A DNA stretch of 64,000 nt, taken from positions 1-64,000 of the forward strand of contig NZ_JMLE01000018.1 in the NCBI RefSeq assembly GCF_000685965.1. Direction: 5' to 3'. Numbering within the stretch: the stretch's first letter is position 1; the number at the start of each line of letters is the position of its first letter. This DNA is from Arthrobacter sp. UNC362MFTsu5.1. GTDB lineage: Bacteria > Actinomycetota > Actinomycetes > Actinomycetales > Micrococcaceae. The notes below the pieces were generated by a model that saw only the letters and a list, made by a program, of their open reading frames with translations, ran no database searches and was not told where the DNA came from. This document shows positions 15,568 to 24,717 of the stretch, one piece after another. A program made the position numbers and the translations under genes.

Positions 15568-16539
15568 ATGCAAGCAAAAACCCGTACCATCCCCGGTACC
15601 GCTGTCCAACTTCCGGTGCTCGGCTTCGGCGCAGCACCTATTGGCAATCTTTACAGGGAAGTCCCGGAGCAGGAGGCCATCGATGCCATCACGGCGGCCT
15701 GGGACGGCGGCATCCGCTACTTCGACACCGCACCGCACTACGGACTGGGACTGTCAGAGCGGCGCCTCGGCCTGGCACTGGCAGGGCAGGACCGTGGCAG
15801 CTATGTGCTCAGCACAAAAATCGGGCGACTACTCCGGGCCAACCCCTCGCCGCAGGGCAAGGACACCGAAGGCTTTGACGTGCCCGACGATCTCTACCGG
15901 GTCCGTGACTATTCCCGCGATGGCGTGCTGCGCTCCATCGAGGAAAGCCTGCGGCGCCTGGACACTGACCGGATCGACATCGTGTACATCCACGACCCCG
16001 ACGACTACTGGACCGAGGCCGTCGAAGGGGCGGCACCCACGCTGTCCGCCCTGCGGGACGAAGGCGTGATCGGCGCCTGGGGCGCGGGCATGAACCAGTC
16101 GCAGATGCTCCACCGGTTCGTCAACGAAACGGACATTGACGTGGTGATGCTCGCCGGCCGGTACACGCTGCTGGAACAGGGCGCGGCAGCCGACTTGCTC
16201 CCGGCCTGCGAGAAGCGTGAAGTGGGTGTGGTGAACGTCGGCATCTTCAATTCGGGCCTGCTGTCCAAGGAGCGGCCGGCTAGCAACGCCACCTACAACT
16301 ATGCGCCGGCCCCGCAGGGACTTCTGGACCGGGCGAACCTGCTGGCGGACATCTGCGAATCGCATGGCACGACGCTGCCGGCCGCCGCACTTCAGTATCC
16401 GTACCAGCACCCAGCAGTAACCGGCGTAGTGCTGGGTATGCGTACACCGGAGCAGGTGAAGCAGAACCTCGACTTGGCGGCGCAAACCGTTCCGGATGCC
16501 CTGTGGGACGACCTACGCGAACACGGACTTATCACCTAG
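15568..16539 (+). CDS. L-fucose dehydrogenase, aldo/keto reductase (D-threo-aldose 1-dehydrogenase type)
   Basis: The 323-residue barrel protein carries the aldo/keto reductase tetrad Asp53, Tyr58 (YFDTAPHYG), Lys84 (STKIG) and His142 (VYIHDPD). The overall sequence pattern, with the FDVPDDLYRVRDYSRDGVLRSIEESL insert, matches aldoses 1-dehydrogenases that oxidise L-fucose to the 1,5-lactone with NAD(P). This is the first chemical step of the pathway even though the gene is fourth in the operon. It starts 2 bp after the lactonase stop behind AGGAGAAGGA. Confidence 0.9.
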   Translation: MQAKTRTIPGTAVQLPVLGFGAAPIGNLYREVPEQEAIDAITAAWDGGIRYFDTAPHYGLGLSERRLGLALAGQDRGSYVLSTKIGRLLRANPSPQGKDTEGFDVPDDLYRVRDYSRDGVLRSIEESLRRLDTDRIDIVYIHDPDDYWTEAVEGAAPTLSALRDEGVIGAWGAGMNQSQMLHRFVNETDIDVVMLAGRYTLLEQGAAADLLPACEKREVGVVNVGIFNSGLLSKERPASNATYNYAPAPQGLLDRANLLADICESHGTTLPAAALQYPYQHPAVTGVVLGMRTPEQVKQNLDLAAQTVPDALWDDLREHGLIT

Positions 16540-16624
16540 CGGCCAGCACACCATCCGCCACCACCGATCAGGGTGCATCGAAGCCCCCATACGATACGAA
16601 CCTCGAGAAAGAAGAAAACATCTG

Positions 16625-17467
16625 ATGCAATTCGCGCGTATAGGTGCGCCGGGCAAGGAAGTACCCGCCCTCCTGCACCACAACACGTACTACTCCCTGA
16701 AGCAGTTGGCAGCGGACATCGACGCCGACTTCTGGGAATCGGACGGACCGGGCCGGGCCGCGGCCGCACTCGCCGCCGGAGAACTGGCCGAACTCGCCGT
16801 CGAGGGCCGGATCGGCGCTCCGATAGCCCGGCCGTCTTCGGTGATCTGCGTGGGCATGAACTACGCGGCACACGCAGCGGAATCAGGTTCAACGCCTCCA
16901 ACGGTACCGATCATCTTCCACAAGGCCCCCAACACCGTGGCCGGGCCCTTCGACGCGGTGGCCATCCCCCGCGGCTCCACCAAGACCGACTGGGAAGTCG
17001 AGCTGGGTGTGGTCATCGGCCGGCGGGCCTCCTACCTTGAGTCCCCGGCAGAGGCCCGCGACCACATCGCCGGATACGTCACCGTCAACGACCTGTCCGA
17101 GCGCACATTCCAGCTGGAAGTCTCCGGCGGCCAATGGTCCAAGGGAAAGAGCTGCGCGGGATTCTGCCCCACCGGCCCGTACCTGGTCACCCCCGACGAG
17201 GTGGATGCAGGCAACCTCGAACTGCGCAGCTGGGTAAACGGCGAAATCCGCCAAAATTCCAGCACTCGCGACCTGATATTCGACGTCGAGCAGATCATCT
17301 ACGACCTGAGCCAGTTCCTGGTCCTTGAACCCGGCGACCTCATCTGCACGGGCACCCCCGAAGGTGTGGCCCTGTCCGGCCGGTTCCCATATCTGCAGGC
17401 GGGGGACGTCGTCGAAATCGAAGTAGCCGGGCTGGGACGCCAACAACAAAAATTCTTCCAGGCCTAG
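16625..17467 (+). CDS. Fumarylacetoacetate hydrolase-family 2,4-diketo-3-deoxy-L-fuconate hydrolase
   Basis: From ATG 16625 (after GAGAAAGAA) the protein has 280 residues and a C-terminal FAH fold: VICVGMNYAAHAAESG, IIFHKAP, metal ligands in DWEVELGVVIG and VNDLSERTFQ, and ICTGTPEGVAL. Members in this context cleave 2,4-diketo-3-deoxy-L-fuconate to pyruvate and L-lactate. The adjacent SDR gene supplies the diketo acid. An upstream in-frame start (16496) lies inside the reductase gene and is not used. The specific substrate is inferred from the operon. Confidence 0.88.
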   Translation: MQFARIGAPGKEVPALLHHNTYYSLKQLAADIDADFWESDGPGRAAAALAAGELAELAVEGRIGAPIARPSSVICVGMNYAAHAAESGSTPPTVPIIFHKAPNTVAGPFDAVAIPRGSTKTDWEVELGVVIGRRASYLESPAEARDHIAGYVTVNDLSERTFQLEVSGGQWSKGKSCAGFCPTGPYLVTPDEVDAGNLELRSWVNGEIRQNSSTRDLIFDVEQIIYDLSQFLVLEPGDLICTGTPEGVALSGRFPYLQAGDVVEIEVAGLGRQQQKFFQA

Positions 17468-17501
17468 CTGTCCTGGCTTCAGGAAACGAAAGGAACAAAC
17501 A

Positions 17502-18260
17502 ATGGAGTTTGCAGGACTTAAGGCAATTGTCACGGGTGGCGCATCGGGAATCGGGGCCGCAGCGGCGGCCATGCTCAAGGAGCGCGGCGCCGCGGTGGCG
17601 GTACTGGACCTGCAGCCGGAGCAAGCCGCACCGGACCACATCGCCATCAAATGCGACGTTTCCGATGATGCATCCGTCCGCAGCGCAGTCAGGGAAGCCG
17701 CGGAAGCGATGGGCGGCATCGACATCGTAGCCAACAACGCCGGTATCGGCGCCCAGGGCACCATCGAGTCCAACGACGACGACGAATGGCACAAAGTGTT
17801 TGACATCAACGTCCTGGGAATGGTCCGGGTCTCGAGGGCTGCCCTGCCGTATCTGCGCCAATCCGAGTACGCGGCCATAGTGAACACTTGCTCCATCGCA
17901 GCGACCGCCGGCCTCCCCCAGCGCGCCCTCTACAGCGCCACCAAGGGCGCAGTGCTCTCGCTAACGCTGAGCATGGCCGCGGACCACCTGCACGAAGGCA
18001 TCAGGGTGAACTGCGTAAACCCGGGCACGGCAGACACGCCATGGATCGGCCGGCTCCTCTCCACCGCACCGGACCCGGCTGCAGAACGCGCGGCGCTGGA
18101 GGCCCGCCAGCCGCACGGCCGGCTCGTCAGCCCGAATGAGATCGCGGCCGCGATACTCTACTTAGCCAGCCCGCTAGCGGGTTCCACCACGGGCGTCGAC
18201 CTCGCAGTCGATGGAGGCATGCAGGCGCTGCGCCTACGCCCGCGCGCTTCTGCATCATAG
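17502..18260 (+). CDS. 2-keto-3-deoxy-L-fuconate dehydrogenase, short-chain dehydrogenase family
   Basis: The 252-residue SDR has the nucleotide motif TGGASGIG (11-18), NNAG at 78-81, catalytic Ser131, Tyr144 and Lys148 (YSATK), and the PG motif in NCVNPGTADTPW. It should oxidise 2-keto-3-deoxy-L-fuconate with NAD(P) to the 2,4-diketo acid, which the neighbouring FAH-family enzyme cleaves. As last gene it completes the operon: reductase, lactonase, dehydratase, this enzyme, hydrolase. The ribosome site is GAAAGGAACAAAC before ATG 17502. Confidence 0.9.
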   Translation: MEFAGLKAIVTGGASGIGAAAAAMLKERGAAVAVLDLQPEQAAPDHIAIKCDVSDDASVRSAVREAAEAMGGIDIVANNAGIGAQGTIESNDDDEWHKVFDINVLGMVRVSRAALPYLRQSEYAAIVNTCSIAATAGLPQRALYSATKGAVLSLTLSMAADHLHEGIRVNCVNPGTADTPWIGRLLSTAPDPAAERAALEARQPHGRLVSPNEIAAAILYLASPLAGSTTGVDLAVDGGMQALRLRPRASAS

Positions 18261-18517
18261 GAGAGTGAACGTGTAGCAGAAGATGCCAAACTCTCTGGAG
18301 CTTCCGTCCTGTGGACGTCCGATGGCTATTCGACAAGTCCGACTTTTACCTGCTTGGGCTGTGGAAAATCACGGACTCCGTTCCCTTCTGCGGCAACTCT
18401 TGCGTACGTGGGAAACGGTATGCACCGGTATTTTGCCGTTACACCAGAACTTGCAGTTTGGCGCGATCCTATGCATCTGGCCAAGCTTCCCGCGCTACGA
18501 CCACTATCAGGATGAGG

Positions 18518-18914
18518 CACACTCCAACCTGACGTCGGGGCAGCTGACGTGCGAAGACTTGCCCGTCCGTGGAGCTCCGGTCTGTTCTCAGACACCTGAC
18601 GAACAGCAGGAGGTGACGTCGCCCGCCCCTTCGCTGCGGCTTTCATCAAGACCCGATTCTTCGGACTATTTTGATGATTCTCGGGCTACCGTATCCCGGT
18701 TTCCTGCCCCTCCAACTGTCAGGGTGGGATCTGAGAACATCATGAGCCACCGTCAACAATGCCGAATTCCGCACTATTCTGACGCCAGACCCGGCTCCCG
18801 CAGGTTCCCCGCGCTCCCTACCACCCTGTCCAACACTGCTCTAGGGCGAGGCGACCTCCGAGAAGCTTCAATGGGCAAGGCGTGCTACTTGACCGAATAT
18901 AAGTTATCGGCCCT
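18518..18914 (+). repeat. Dispersed composite repeat, copy A
   Basis: Left motif CACACTCCAACCTGACGTC (18518), right motif CTGTCAGGGTGGGATCTGAG (18716) followed by GAATTCCGCACTATTCTGACG, and a dif-like site at the end (18887). It matches copy B (49822-50264) over nearly its whole length, with an internal deletion of about 40 bp relative to B. The left motif reversed (GTCAGGTTGGRGTGTG) resembles the right motif (GTCAGGGTGGGATCTG), so the 170-bp interior has imperfect inverted ends. No long coding frame of its own. Confidence 0.75.
18887..18914 (+). other. dif-like site 2
   Basis: Arms ACTTGACCGAA and TTATCGGCCCT, centre TATAAG. It forms the right end of repeat copy A and touches the stop codon of the small gene at 18914-19213. 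Confidence 0.6.
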
Positions 18915-19213
18915 TAAACACTGGTCGGGCAGTGCTCCCGAACAGGGTCGGTGCAAATGCGCCGGAAGACAATAACGTCCTCGTCGGCCATGAACATGGC
19001 TCGTCCCTTACCGTTGTCCTGATTGAGCCAAAAGACGCTGCCGTCCGAGGCAAGCGTATCGACACTCCCGGACGTCAGCGTTTTCCCGTTGCGCCGCACC
19101 AGTTCGAGCTCGTCCTGCTGGTCGAGCTTTGTCCAATCCAGCACCGGTTCCAGCTGAGCGTGTCTGGGCAACGCTGGCGAGTGATCTGTCTTCTGATCTC
19201 GATGGGTCACCAC
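18914..19213 (-). CDS. Small protein of a three-member local family, copy 1
   Basis: Starts at GTG 19213 after a strong GGGAGGA. The 99-residue product has a conserved core WTKLDQQDELELVRRNGKTL, SGSVDTLASDGSVFWLNQ and DNGKGRAMF. Two other genes here (19359-19754 minus and 60893-61165 plus) share this core: W..L...D...L.R.GK...SG.VD.LA.DGS..WL.Q. The fold is probably a small beta barrel with several short strands. No known domain name can be given. The stop codon abuts dif-like site 2. Confidence 0.65.
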   Translation of the reverse strand: MVTHRDQKTDHSPALPRHAQLEPVLDWTKLDQQDELELVRRNGKTLTSGSVDTLASDGSVFWLNQDNGKGRAMFMADEDVIVFRRICTDPVREHCPTSV

Positions 19214-19358
19214 GAATCCTCCCTCAATCCTTCTCTTACGCTCACGACTTCAGCCGGCTGATCTTGTGCAGGGTCCAGCTAAAGCGTTACCGGCTTGACC
19301 TCTCGAAGCGGTACCGGGCGCTTGTCGAGGCGCGTTTACTCGCGGCCCGAAGCCCGTG

Positions 19359-19754
19359 TCAGGCCCTGTAAAATCTACGTACTCCAGGCTCGGGCGTTTT
19401 TCCTTCGCGAATGGCGAAAAGTCCATCCTGCTGGTGGAACATTGCCCGTCCTTTGCCATCATTTTGGATCAGCCAAAGGACGCTGCCATCCAGGGCCAGC
19501 ATGTCGACGTATCCTGATGCGACTTCTTTACCGTCGCGGTGGAGAGTGATCTCGTCGTGGCGGGAGAGCTTGGCCCAGTCGGGTATAGGTTCCAGAAGCG
19601 GTGCTCGACTTTGGTGCTGGGACTGAGTCGACGGGCTCGGGCTAAGAACCTGATTCCTTCCGAGACGGACGATCTTCTTGTGGCGGTGCAAGAGATTGGA
19701 CAATGTGTTTCCTTCATTAGGGACCGACAATTGGAGACCGCGGTAAGCCGGCAA
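19359..19754 (-). CDS. Small protein of a three-member local family, copy 2
   Basis: The C-terminal 80 residues match copy 1: PIPDWAKLSRHDEITLHRDG, ASGYVDMLALDGSVLWLIQ and NDGKGRAMF, followed by a basic tail (VRRFYRA). The first 45 residues of the longest frame (start 19754) are unlike copy 1 and may not be translated; no internal start has a clear ribosome site. It lies 145 bp upstream of copy 1 in the same orientation, an apparent tandem duplication that has diverged. Function unknown. Confidence 0.55.
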   Translation of the reverse strand: MPAYRGLQLSVPNEGNTLSNLLHRHKKIVRLGRNQVLSPSPSTQSQHQSRAPLLEPIPDWAKLSRHDEITLHRDGKEVASGYVDMLALDGSVLWLIQNDGKGRAMFHQQDGLFAIREGKTPEPGVRRFYRA

Positions 19755-19926
19755 CAGTCAGAACGGGATAGGCATGAGCCCCTGTCCTGGGAAATCTGAC
19801 GTGGGAAGATTGGGTGCGCTCTTAGGACTACTTCAAAAGCGAAGTAGTCCTGGACGCCAAGGCAATTGGGCGCAGGTTTCGCGCGTGTACATGCGTTCCG
19901 GAGTTACCTACTTTCTATGGAGTCAG

Positions 19927-20847
19927 ATGCTGGTCCTTCGCGATCTCGAACAGTTTGTAGTTCTTGCGGACGAACTGAACTTCAGGCATGCTGCTGCGCG
20001 GCTACACATTTCGCAGCCAACCTTGACTCAAACAATTCAGCGGCTTGAACGTTTTGTGGGTTCTTCTCTGATCGAACGTACGACCCGCAAAAGCCGCTTA
20101 ACGGAGGCCGGGCAAACGCTGGCCCAAGGTGCGAGACTGCTCCTTCGCGACGCTGATGCTCTGACCCGTGACGTCAGGCATGTTGCCGCCGGGCGCCGCC
20201 GGCAATTGCGCCTGGGCGCCGTTAACCCGGCGCTGCGTCGCATGGTGCCGAACATCCTTCACGATGTGCATACGCAATACCCGGACTTGCGAATCAGCCT
20301 GCATCCAATGCCGTCGCACCAGCAGCTGCGCGCCTTGCGGGAGTCAAGAATTGATATAGCCATTGTGCGGACCGCGGAGTCTCTTCCCGGGTTTGTGAGT
20401 GAAATTCTGATGCATGAGCCACTTTTCGCTGTGCTTCCGTCAGACCACCCACTTGCAGGTCAGTCGAGGGTCGATTTGGAGCAGCTGAATGGCCTGGACT
20501 TCGTTATGGCTCCCCGGGACCGCAATCCCGAGTTTTACGATGAACTGATCAGTTTGTACACGCGACGTAACTGTTCGCCTTCGACCATTACTGAGGCTGA
20601 CAATATGCATGCCCAGCTTGCTCTGGTGGGGGCTGGTGTTGGGGTAGCCGTTCAGCCGCTCTTGTTTGTTGACCGGGACCGGAGCGACATTGTCTTCCGG
20701 CCAGTCAACGAGGAACTGCGAATACCGCTTCAGCTACTTCGGCCGGCTTCTGACGAGACGGAAATTACCCAGGCCTTCCTCACGAGTGCCCGTGCCTGCG
20801 CCCAGGCACTCGTGGCGGACGCGCAGGAGAGCGACCGACCGGTCTAG
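19927..20847 (+). CDS. LysR-family transcriptional regulator
   Basis: ATG 19927 gives a 306-residue protein with the LysR winged helix at 4-62 (LRDLEQFVVLADELNFRHAAARLHISQPTLTQTIQRLE) and an effector domain from about 90 (RRQLRLGAVNPALRRMVPNIL). The longer frame from 19774 precedes the conserved start and is rejected. It converges on the tripartite tricarboxylate transporter genes, and the two stop codons share the bases CTAG at 20844-20847. It probably controls that operon; the effector is unknown. Confidence 0.9.
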   Translation: MLVLRDLEQFVVLADELNFRHAAARLHISQPTLTQTIQRLERFVGSSLIERTTRKSRLTEAGQTLAQGARLLLRDADALTRDVRHVAAGRRRQLRLGAVNPALRRMVPNILHDVHTQYPDLRISLHPMPSHQQLRALRESRIDIAIVRTAESLPGFVSEILMHEPLFAVLPSDHPLAGQSRVDLEQLNGLDFVMAPRDRNPEFYDELISLYTRRNCSPSTITEADNMHAQLALVGAGVGVAVQPLLFVDRDRSDIVFRPVNEELRIPLQLLRPASDETEITQAFLTSARACAQALVADAQESDRPV

Positions 20848-22364
20848 GAACCGACGTGGATGCTCTCCTCGACTGCCCCGGTCTGGGCCCTGCGCTTCCG
20901 GACTGCTGAGAAGGTTGAGGCCCCGATCAGCAGTACGGACACGGCGATCAGCGCGAGTGATCCGGGCCGTTGGAGGAAGATCAGGAGTCCTTCGTCTCCG
21001 AGGAGAAGCGACTGGCGGAGTGAGGTCTCCAGAAGCCCGCCAAGAATGAAGGCCAAAACCAGCGGACCTGGTGGGAAGCCCCAGATGCGCATGAAGTAGC
21101 CGACTACACCGAAGAACAGGGCCACCCACATATTCCAGGTGTTGTTGTCGATCGTGTAAACACCAACGAGGCTCAAGACAATAATGAACGGACTTAGCAC
21201 GGCCATATCGACACGCAGAATCTGAATCAGCAGCCCCACCAAGGGAAGGCTGAGAATCAGGAGAACCACGTTGCCCAGGTACATCGAGGCGATGACACCC
21301 CAAAATAGGTCTGGGTTCTCGGTGACCAGCCGGGGCCCGGGTGTGATGCCGTTGATGAGCAGGACGCTGAAGAGCAGGGATATGGTGACGTTGAAGGGGA
21401 TACCTAGACTCAGCAGCGGAATAAAGGAGGACGTCGAGGAGGCGTTGTTGGCGGTCTCGGGTCCGGCGACTCCCTGGATGGCTCCCTTGCCGAATTCCTC
21501 AGGATTCTTGGCAAAGCGGCGTTCGGCGCCATAGCTCAGAAGGGACGAGAGGAGGCCGCCGCCTCCCGGGACGAGCCCGACAAGTGTTCCGATGACTGAA
21601 CCGCGGGCGATTGGTGCGGCGCTATCGCGAAGGTCCTTTTTGGTGGGCCAGACTCTGCCGACCTTCTTGCTGACGAGCTCAGCTTCTGAGTCGCGTTCCC
21701 TGAGTGAGAACAAGACTTCCCCGATACCGAACAGACCGAGAACAACGGCGACTACATCCATCCCGTCCAGGAGCTGCAGCGAATCGCCTACAAAGCGCGC
21801 GTCGCCTGAAATGGGGTCCAGTCCGACGGTGGCGAGGAAGAGGCCTATGGCGGCTGCAACGACTGCTTTTGCGAAGGCTCCTGCGCCAAGGTATGCGATC
21901 AGCAACAGGCCGAGGAGTGCCAGCATGGCGTATTCCGGTGGACCAAGCTTCACTGCAAGTTCGGCGAGGGCGGGGGCGAAGAACGTTAGGGCAATCAGGG
22001 CAACGGTCGCTCCGATGAAGGAACCAATTGCGGAGATTCCCAGCGCGGGCCCTGCGCGCCCCTTGCGGGCCATTTCGTAGCCGTCAATTGCGGTGACAAC
22101 GGATGCAGCTTCGCCTGGCAGTTTCAGGAGCACTGAGGTGACTGTTCCGCCGTACATCACACCCGCGTAAATCCCGGCCAGAAGGATGATCGCGGTTGTG
22201 GGCTCCATCGCGTAGGTGAAGGGAAGCAATATCGAGATTGTGGTGATCGGGCCAAGGCCGGGCAGAACACCGACGACGACGCCAAGGAGGCAGCCGGCGA
22301 GGACTGCGAGGAGATTCATCGGATCCAGAGCAACACTGAACCCAAGGAGAATCGAGTCATTCAT
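20844..22364 (-). CDS. tctA: Tripartite tricarboxylate transporter large membrane subunit, TctA family
   Basis: From ATG 22364 the protein has 506 residues with about 12 hydrophobic helices and the TctA motifs VVVGVLPGLGPITTISILLP near residue 25, GIYAGVMYGGTVTSVLLKLPGE near 65-87, and the second-half repeat GLVPGGGGLLSSLLSYGAER with GVAGPETANNAS. TctA is the transport channel of the secondary, binding-protein-dependent TTT system. It follows tctB by 13 bp in a tctC-tctB-tctA order. Substrates of TTT systems are usually carboxylates; the actual one here is not known. Confidence 0.94.
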   Translation of the reverse strand: MNDSILLGFSVALDPMNLLAVLAGCLLGVVVGVLPGLGPITTISILLPFTYAMEPTTAIILLAGIYAGVMYGGTVTSVLLKLPGEAASVVTAIDGYEMARKGRAGPALGISAIGSFIGATVALIALTFFAPALAELAVKLGPPEYAMLALLGLLLIAYLGAGAFAKAVVAAAIGLFLATVGLDPISGDARFVGDSLQLLDGMDVVAVVLGLFGIGEVLFSLRERDSEAELVSKKVGRVWPTKKDLRDSAAPIARGSVIGTLVGLVPGGGGLLSSLLSYGAERRFAKNPEEFGKGAIQGVAGPETANNASSTSSFIPLLSLGIPFNVTISLLFSVLLINGITPGPRLVTENPDLFWGVIASMYLGNVVLLILSLPLVGLLIQILRVDMAVLSPFIIVLSLVGVYTIDNNTWNMWVALFFGVVGYFMRIWGFPPGPLVLAFILGGLLETSLRQSLLLGDEGLLIFLQRPGSLALIAVSVLLIGASTFSAVRKRRAQTGAVEESIHVGS

Positions 22365-22377
22365 GTGAGTTCGTTTC

Positions 22378-22875
22378 CTAAGGGATCGGCAGCACGGAAG
22401 CGGGGAAAGCTGTGCCGATGATGATTGCAAAGAGAATGTAGAGCAGTGCCGTGATGGTCAGGGAAGCGATGATGATCCTCTTCCAGGACATATCGCTGAG
22501 CAACTTCATCCATGCGGAAGTGACGATAAGCACCGCCGGAATCAGCCCGATGTAGCTGAAGATCAGGATGAAGGCCAGGGTCAGGCCGAAGCCCACTGCG
22601 GGCCGCTGGGAAGGGCCGACTGGTGGGAGCGCCGTGCCTTTGAAGCTCTCCCACGCTATGGCCGCCGCGGCGAGTGTCCATGTACAGGCAATGGCAAACG
22701 GCCAAAGACCCGGACCAGGTTCGTTGGTCGTCCCGACGCCCAAGGCTAGCGAGCCGACGAGCAGTGCGATGCCACAGAGTCCGAGGACGACAGGGACCGC
22801 CACACTGTAGATGCGTGTTTTTACGCCTGGCTGGCCGCTACCCCGGTACCGTACGTCCTCGGACTGCTGGCTCAT
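22378..22875 (-). CDS. tctB: Tripartite tricarboxylate transporter small membrane subunit, TctB family
   Basis: A 165-residue protein with four hydrophobic helices (VAVPVVLGLCGIALLVGSLALG, FAIACTWTLAAAAIAW, FGLTLAFILIFSYIGLIPAV, IIIASLTITALLYILFAIIIG). Short size, helix spacing and the GPGLWPFAI motif are typical of TctB. Its start overlaps the tctC stop by 4 bp, so the two are coupled. It is the accessory membrane subunit of the TTT carrier in the cell membrane. Confidence 0.88.
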   Translation of the reverse strand: MSQQSEDVRYRGSGQPGVKTRIYSVAVPVVLGLCGIALLVGSLALGVGTTNEPGPGLWPFAIACTWTLAAAAIAWESFKGTALPPVGPSQRPAVGFGLTLAFILIFSYIGLIPAVLIVTSAWMKLLSDMSWKRIIIASLTITALLYILFAIIIGTAFPASVLPIP

Positions 22876-23867
22876 GGGATCAGGCCCAATTCTTTCAAGA
22901 CGATACCGTTCTCATCGAAGTCTGATTTGATGTCGGCAGCATATTCTTCGCCTGTCCCGAAGTCGGGTACCGCCCCTGAGGATGAGATCCGCTCAAGGAC
23001 CTTGGGGTCTTTAAGGGAAGCCTGGACCGCGTCTGCGAGGGCTGTCACGACCTCGTTGCTGAGTCCTTTGGGGCCGACGATCCCGGAGGTGAGATCCGTT
23101 GAGGCGTCAATCCCACTCTCTTTCAGAGTCGGCACTTTCTCGTAGCTCTGATCCTTGACGCTGCCAAGGTTGGCCAGGATCTTCAGATCACCGGACTTCA
23201 CCGAGGCGGTGAAACCCTGTGGCAAGCCTGCAGCGCCATCGACGTTCTTCCCGAGGAGCGCGGTTACGGTCTCGCTGCTGCTCTTGAAAGGAACCTGCTT
23301 GGTATCCACGCCTGCGGCAGCGTTGAATTTCTCCATCGCGATACTGGCTGGATTACCTACCCCCGTCGAGGCGTACCGGAATGAACCCGGATTAGCCTTC
23401 AGGTCGGCGACGAGTTCCTGAATGGTGTTCCATGGCGCGTCGGCCCGGACGGCAAGAACAATGGGTGAGGTGGCGATGCGGGCGATCGGGGTGACGTCAT
23501 CGTAGGAGTATGAGGTCTTGCCGTAGTGGGGTTGAACGGTCAGCGGGCCGCCGGCAATAAAAGCCAGCTTGTAACCGTTGGGCTCGCTGTTGACTACCGA
23601 TGTCATGCCGCTGGTCCCGGCTCCGCCGGATTCGTTGAGCACGACGACGGATTGTTCGTTCAGTTCAGGTTCCATCCCTGAGATGACGGTCCGGGCAAGC
23701 TGATCCGTGGCTCCGCCGGCGTCGTACGGGACGACTGCTTCGATGGAGGAGTTGGGGTAGTCGGCCTCTGTTCCCCCGCTTTGTGGGCCGGCACCGACGG
23801 AGCAGGAGGTCACCAGAAGGCTGGCCACGGCGAGTGTGATGGCCGCAAGTGCGCGGGAGGCGATCAT
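22872..23867 (-). CDS. tctC: TTT extracytoplasmic solute-binding lipoprotein, TctC/Bug family
   Basis: The 331-residue protein has a lipoprotein signal (LAVASLLVTSC, Cys22) and Bug-family motifs: IEAVVPYDAGGATDQLAR (ligand loop 1), NESGGAGTSGM and GYKLAFIAGG, PIARIATSPIVLAV, and PQGFTASVKSGDLKILA. It captures a carboxylate outside the cell and hands it to TctAB. Its start overlaps the RraA-family gene stop by 4 bp. This tight coupling of an aldolase to the binding protein suggests that both act on the same compound or its derivative. Confidence 0.93.
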   Translation of the reverse strand: MIASRALAAITLAVASLLVTSCSVGAGPQSGGTEADYPNSSIEAVVPYDAGGATDQLARTVISGMEPELNEQSVVVLNESGGAGTSGMTSVVNSEPNGYKLAFIAGGPLTVQPHYGKTSYSYDDVTPIARIATSPIVLAVRADAPWNTIQELVADLKANPGSFRYASTGVGNPASIAMEKFNAAAGVDTKQVPFKSSSETVTALLGKNVDGAAGLPQGFTASVKSGDLKILANLGSVKDQSYEKVPTLKESGIDASTDLTSGIVGPKGLSNEVVTALADAVQASLKDPKVLERISSSGAVPDFGTGEEYAADIKSDFDENGIVLKELGLIP

Positions 23868-24649
23868 CCGTCGTACCGCTTCCGGAAGAGAGGACGCAGT
23901 TCGTCCAGGGGAACATCTTTGACGATGAGGTCTGCCATGTGGGCTTCATTGGCGGTGATTTCTTCGACCTGGTCGATGACGTACTCGATGTGTTCGAAGG
24001 GGACGCAGCAGATGCCAGAATCGTCGGCGACAATCAGGTCCCCCGGTTCCACGCGAATGTTCCAGACCTGCACGGGGGCGTTCATCTCGATGGCTTCAAT
24101 GCGGAACTTGCCGGTCAGTGGGGTGATTCCTGCGCTCCATACCGGGTAGTCCAGCTTGCGGATGGTGTTCGCGTCACGGACTGCGCCGTTAACGATGCTG
24201 CCGGCCAGGCCGCGGGTCTGGGCCACGGTGCACGACTGGCCGCCCATGTTGGACACATCCAGGTTCCCGCCAGTGTCGGTGACCAACACGTCCCCGGGCT
24301 CGGCAAGATAGTAGATGTCGCGGGTGGACATGCGGATAAAGTCTTTGTCCACGTACCCCTGGGTGGGGGTCTTGCGCTCCACGAGGTTGCGGATGGTCAC
24401 GGCCGGGCCTACGACGCGGTGCCCGGTTGAGAGCGGCTTCAGGTAGGACGCGGGGACGGTGCCGATGATACCCAGGCTGTCGAGGACGTCAGAGACGGTG
24501 GTGGTGAGGTCCTCAATTGCGAGGTAGCGGTCGATGATGGCACGGGAGGGGCGGTCGAACTTGATCTTCCGTATGCGCTCCTGCGGTACCAGGCCCCAGA
24601 TCCGTCCGGCGCTCTGGTATTCCTCGTAATCCTGGCTAACGATGCTCAA
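23864..24649 (-). CDS. RraA-family aldolase (4-hydroxy-4-methyl-2-oxoglutarate / oxaloacetate-type)
   Basis: The 261-residue protein contains the RraA/HMG-aldolase core: VSDVLDSLGIIGTVPA near 50, GPAVTIRN near 80, GDVLVTDTGGNLDVSNMGG, RGLAGSIVNGAVRDANTIRKLDYPVW with the catalytic Arg-Asp pair, and VEPGDLIVADDSGICCVP. Members either cleave 4-hydroxy-2-oxo acids to pyruvate or, as RraA, inhibit RNase E. The GGxxRD motif and length favour the aldolase or decarboxylase role. It is the first gene of the TTT operon. Confidence 0.85.
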   Translation of the reverse strand: MSIVSQDYEEYQSAGRIWGLVPQERIRKIKFDRPSRAIIDRYLAIEDLTTTVSDVLDSLGIIGTVPASYLKPLSTGHRVVGPAVTIRNLVERKTPTQGYVDKDFIRMSTRDIYYLAEPGDVLVTDTGGNLDVSNMGGQSCTVAQTRGLAGSIVNGAVRDANTIRKLDYPVWSAGITPLTGKFRIEAIEMNAPVQVWNIRVEPGDLIVADDSGICCVPFEHIEYVIDQVEEITANEAHMADLIVKDVPLDELRPLFRKRYDG

Positions 24650-24717
24650 TGCGTTTCCTTTGTCTTGCTGGGAAGTTGCCGAGTGATGACCGGCACATTT
24701 CCAGAGTATTTACAGCT

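Noticed and set aside
18283..18975. 230-codon frame across repeat copy A
   Set aside because: It crosses the repeat, the dif-like site and part of the small gene on the other strand; composition and lack of ribosome site argue against a gene.
19302..19330. Possible further dif-like site (CTTGACC ... TACCGGGC)
   Set aside because: Too many mismatches in the second arm and it probably falls in or near small genes; not counted.
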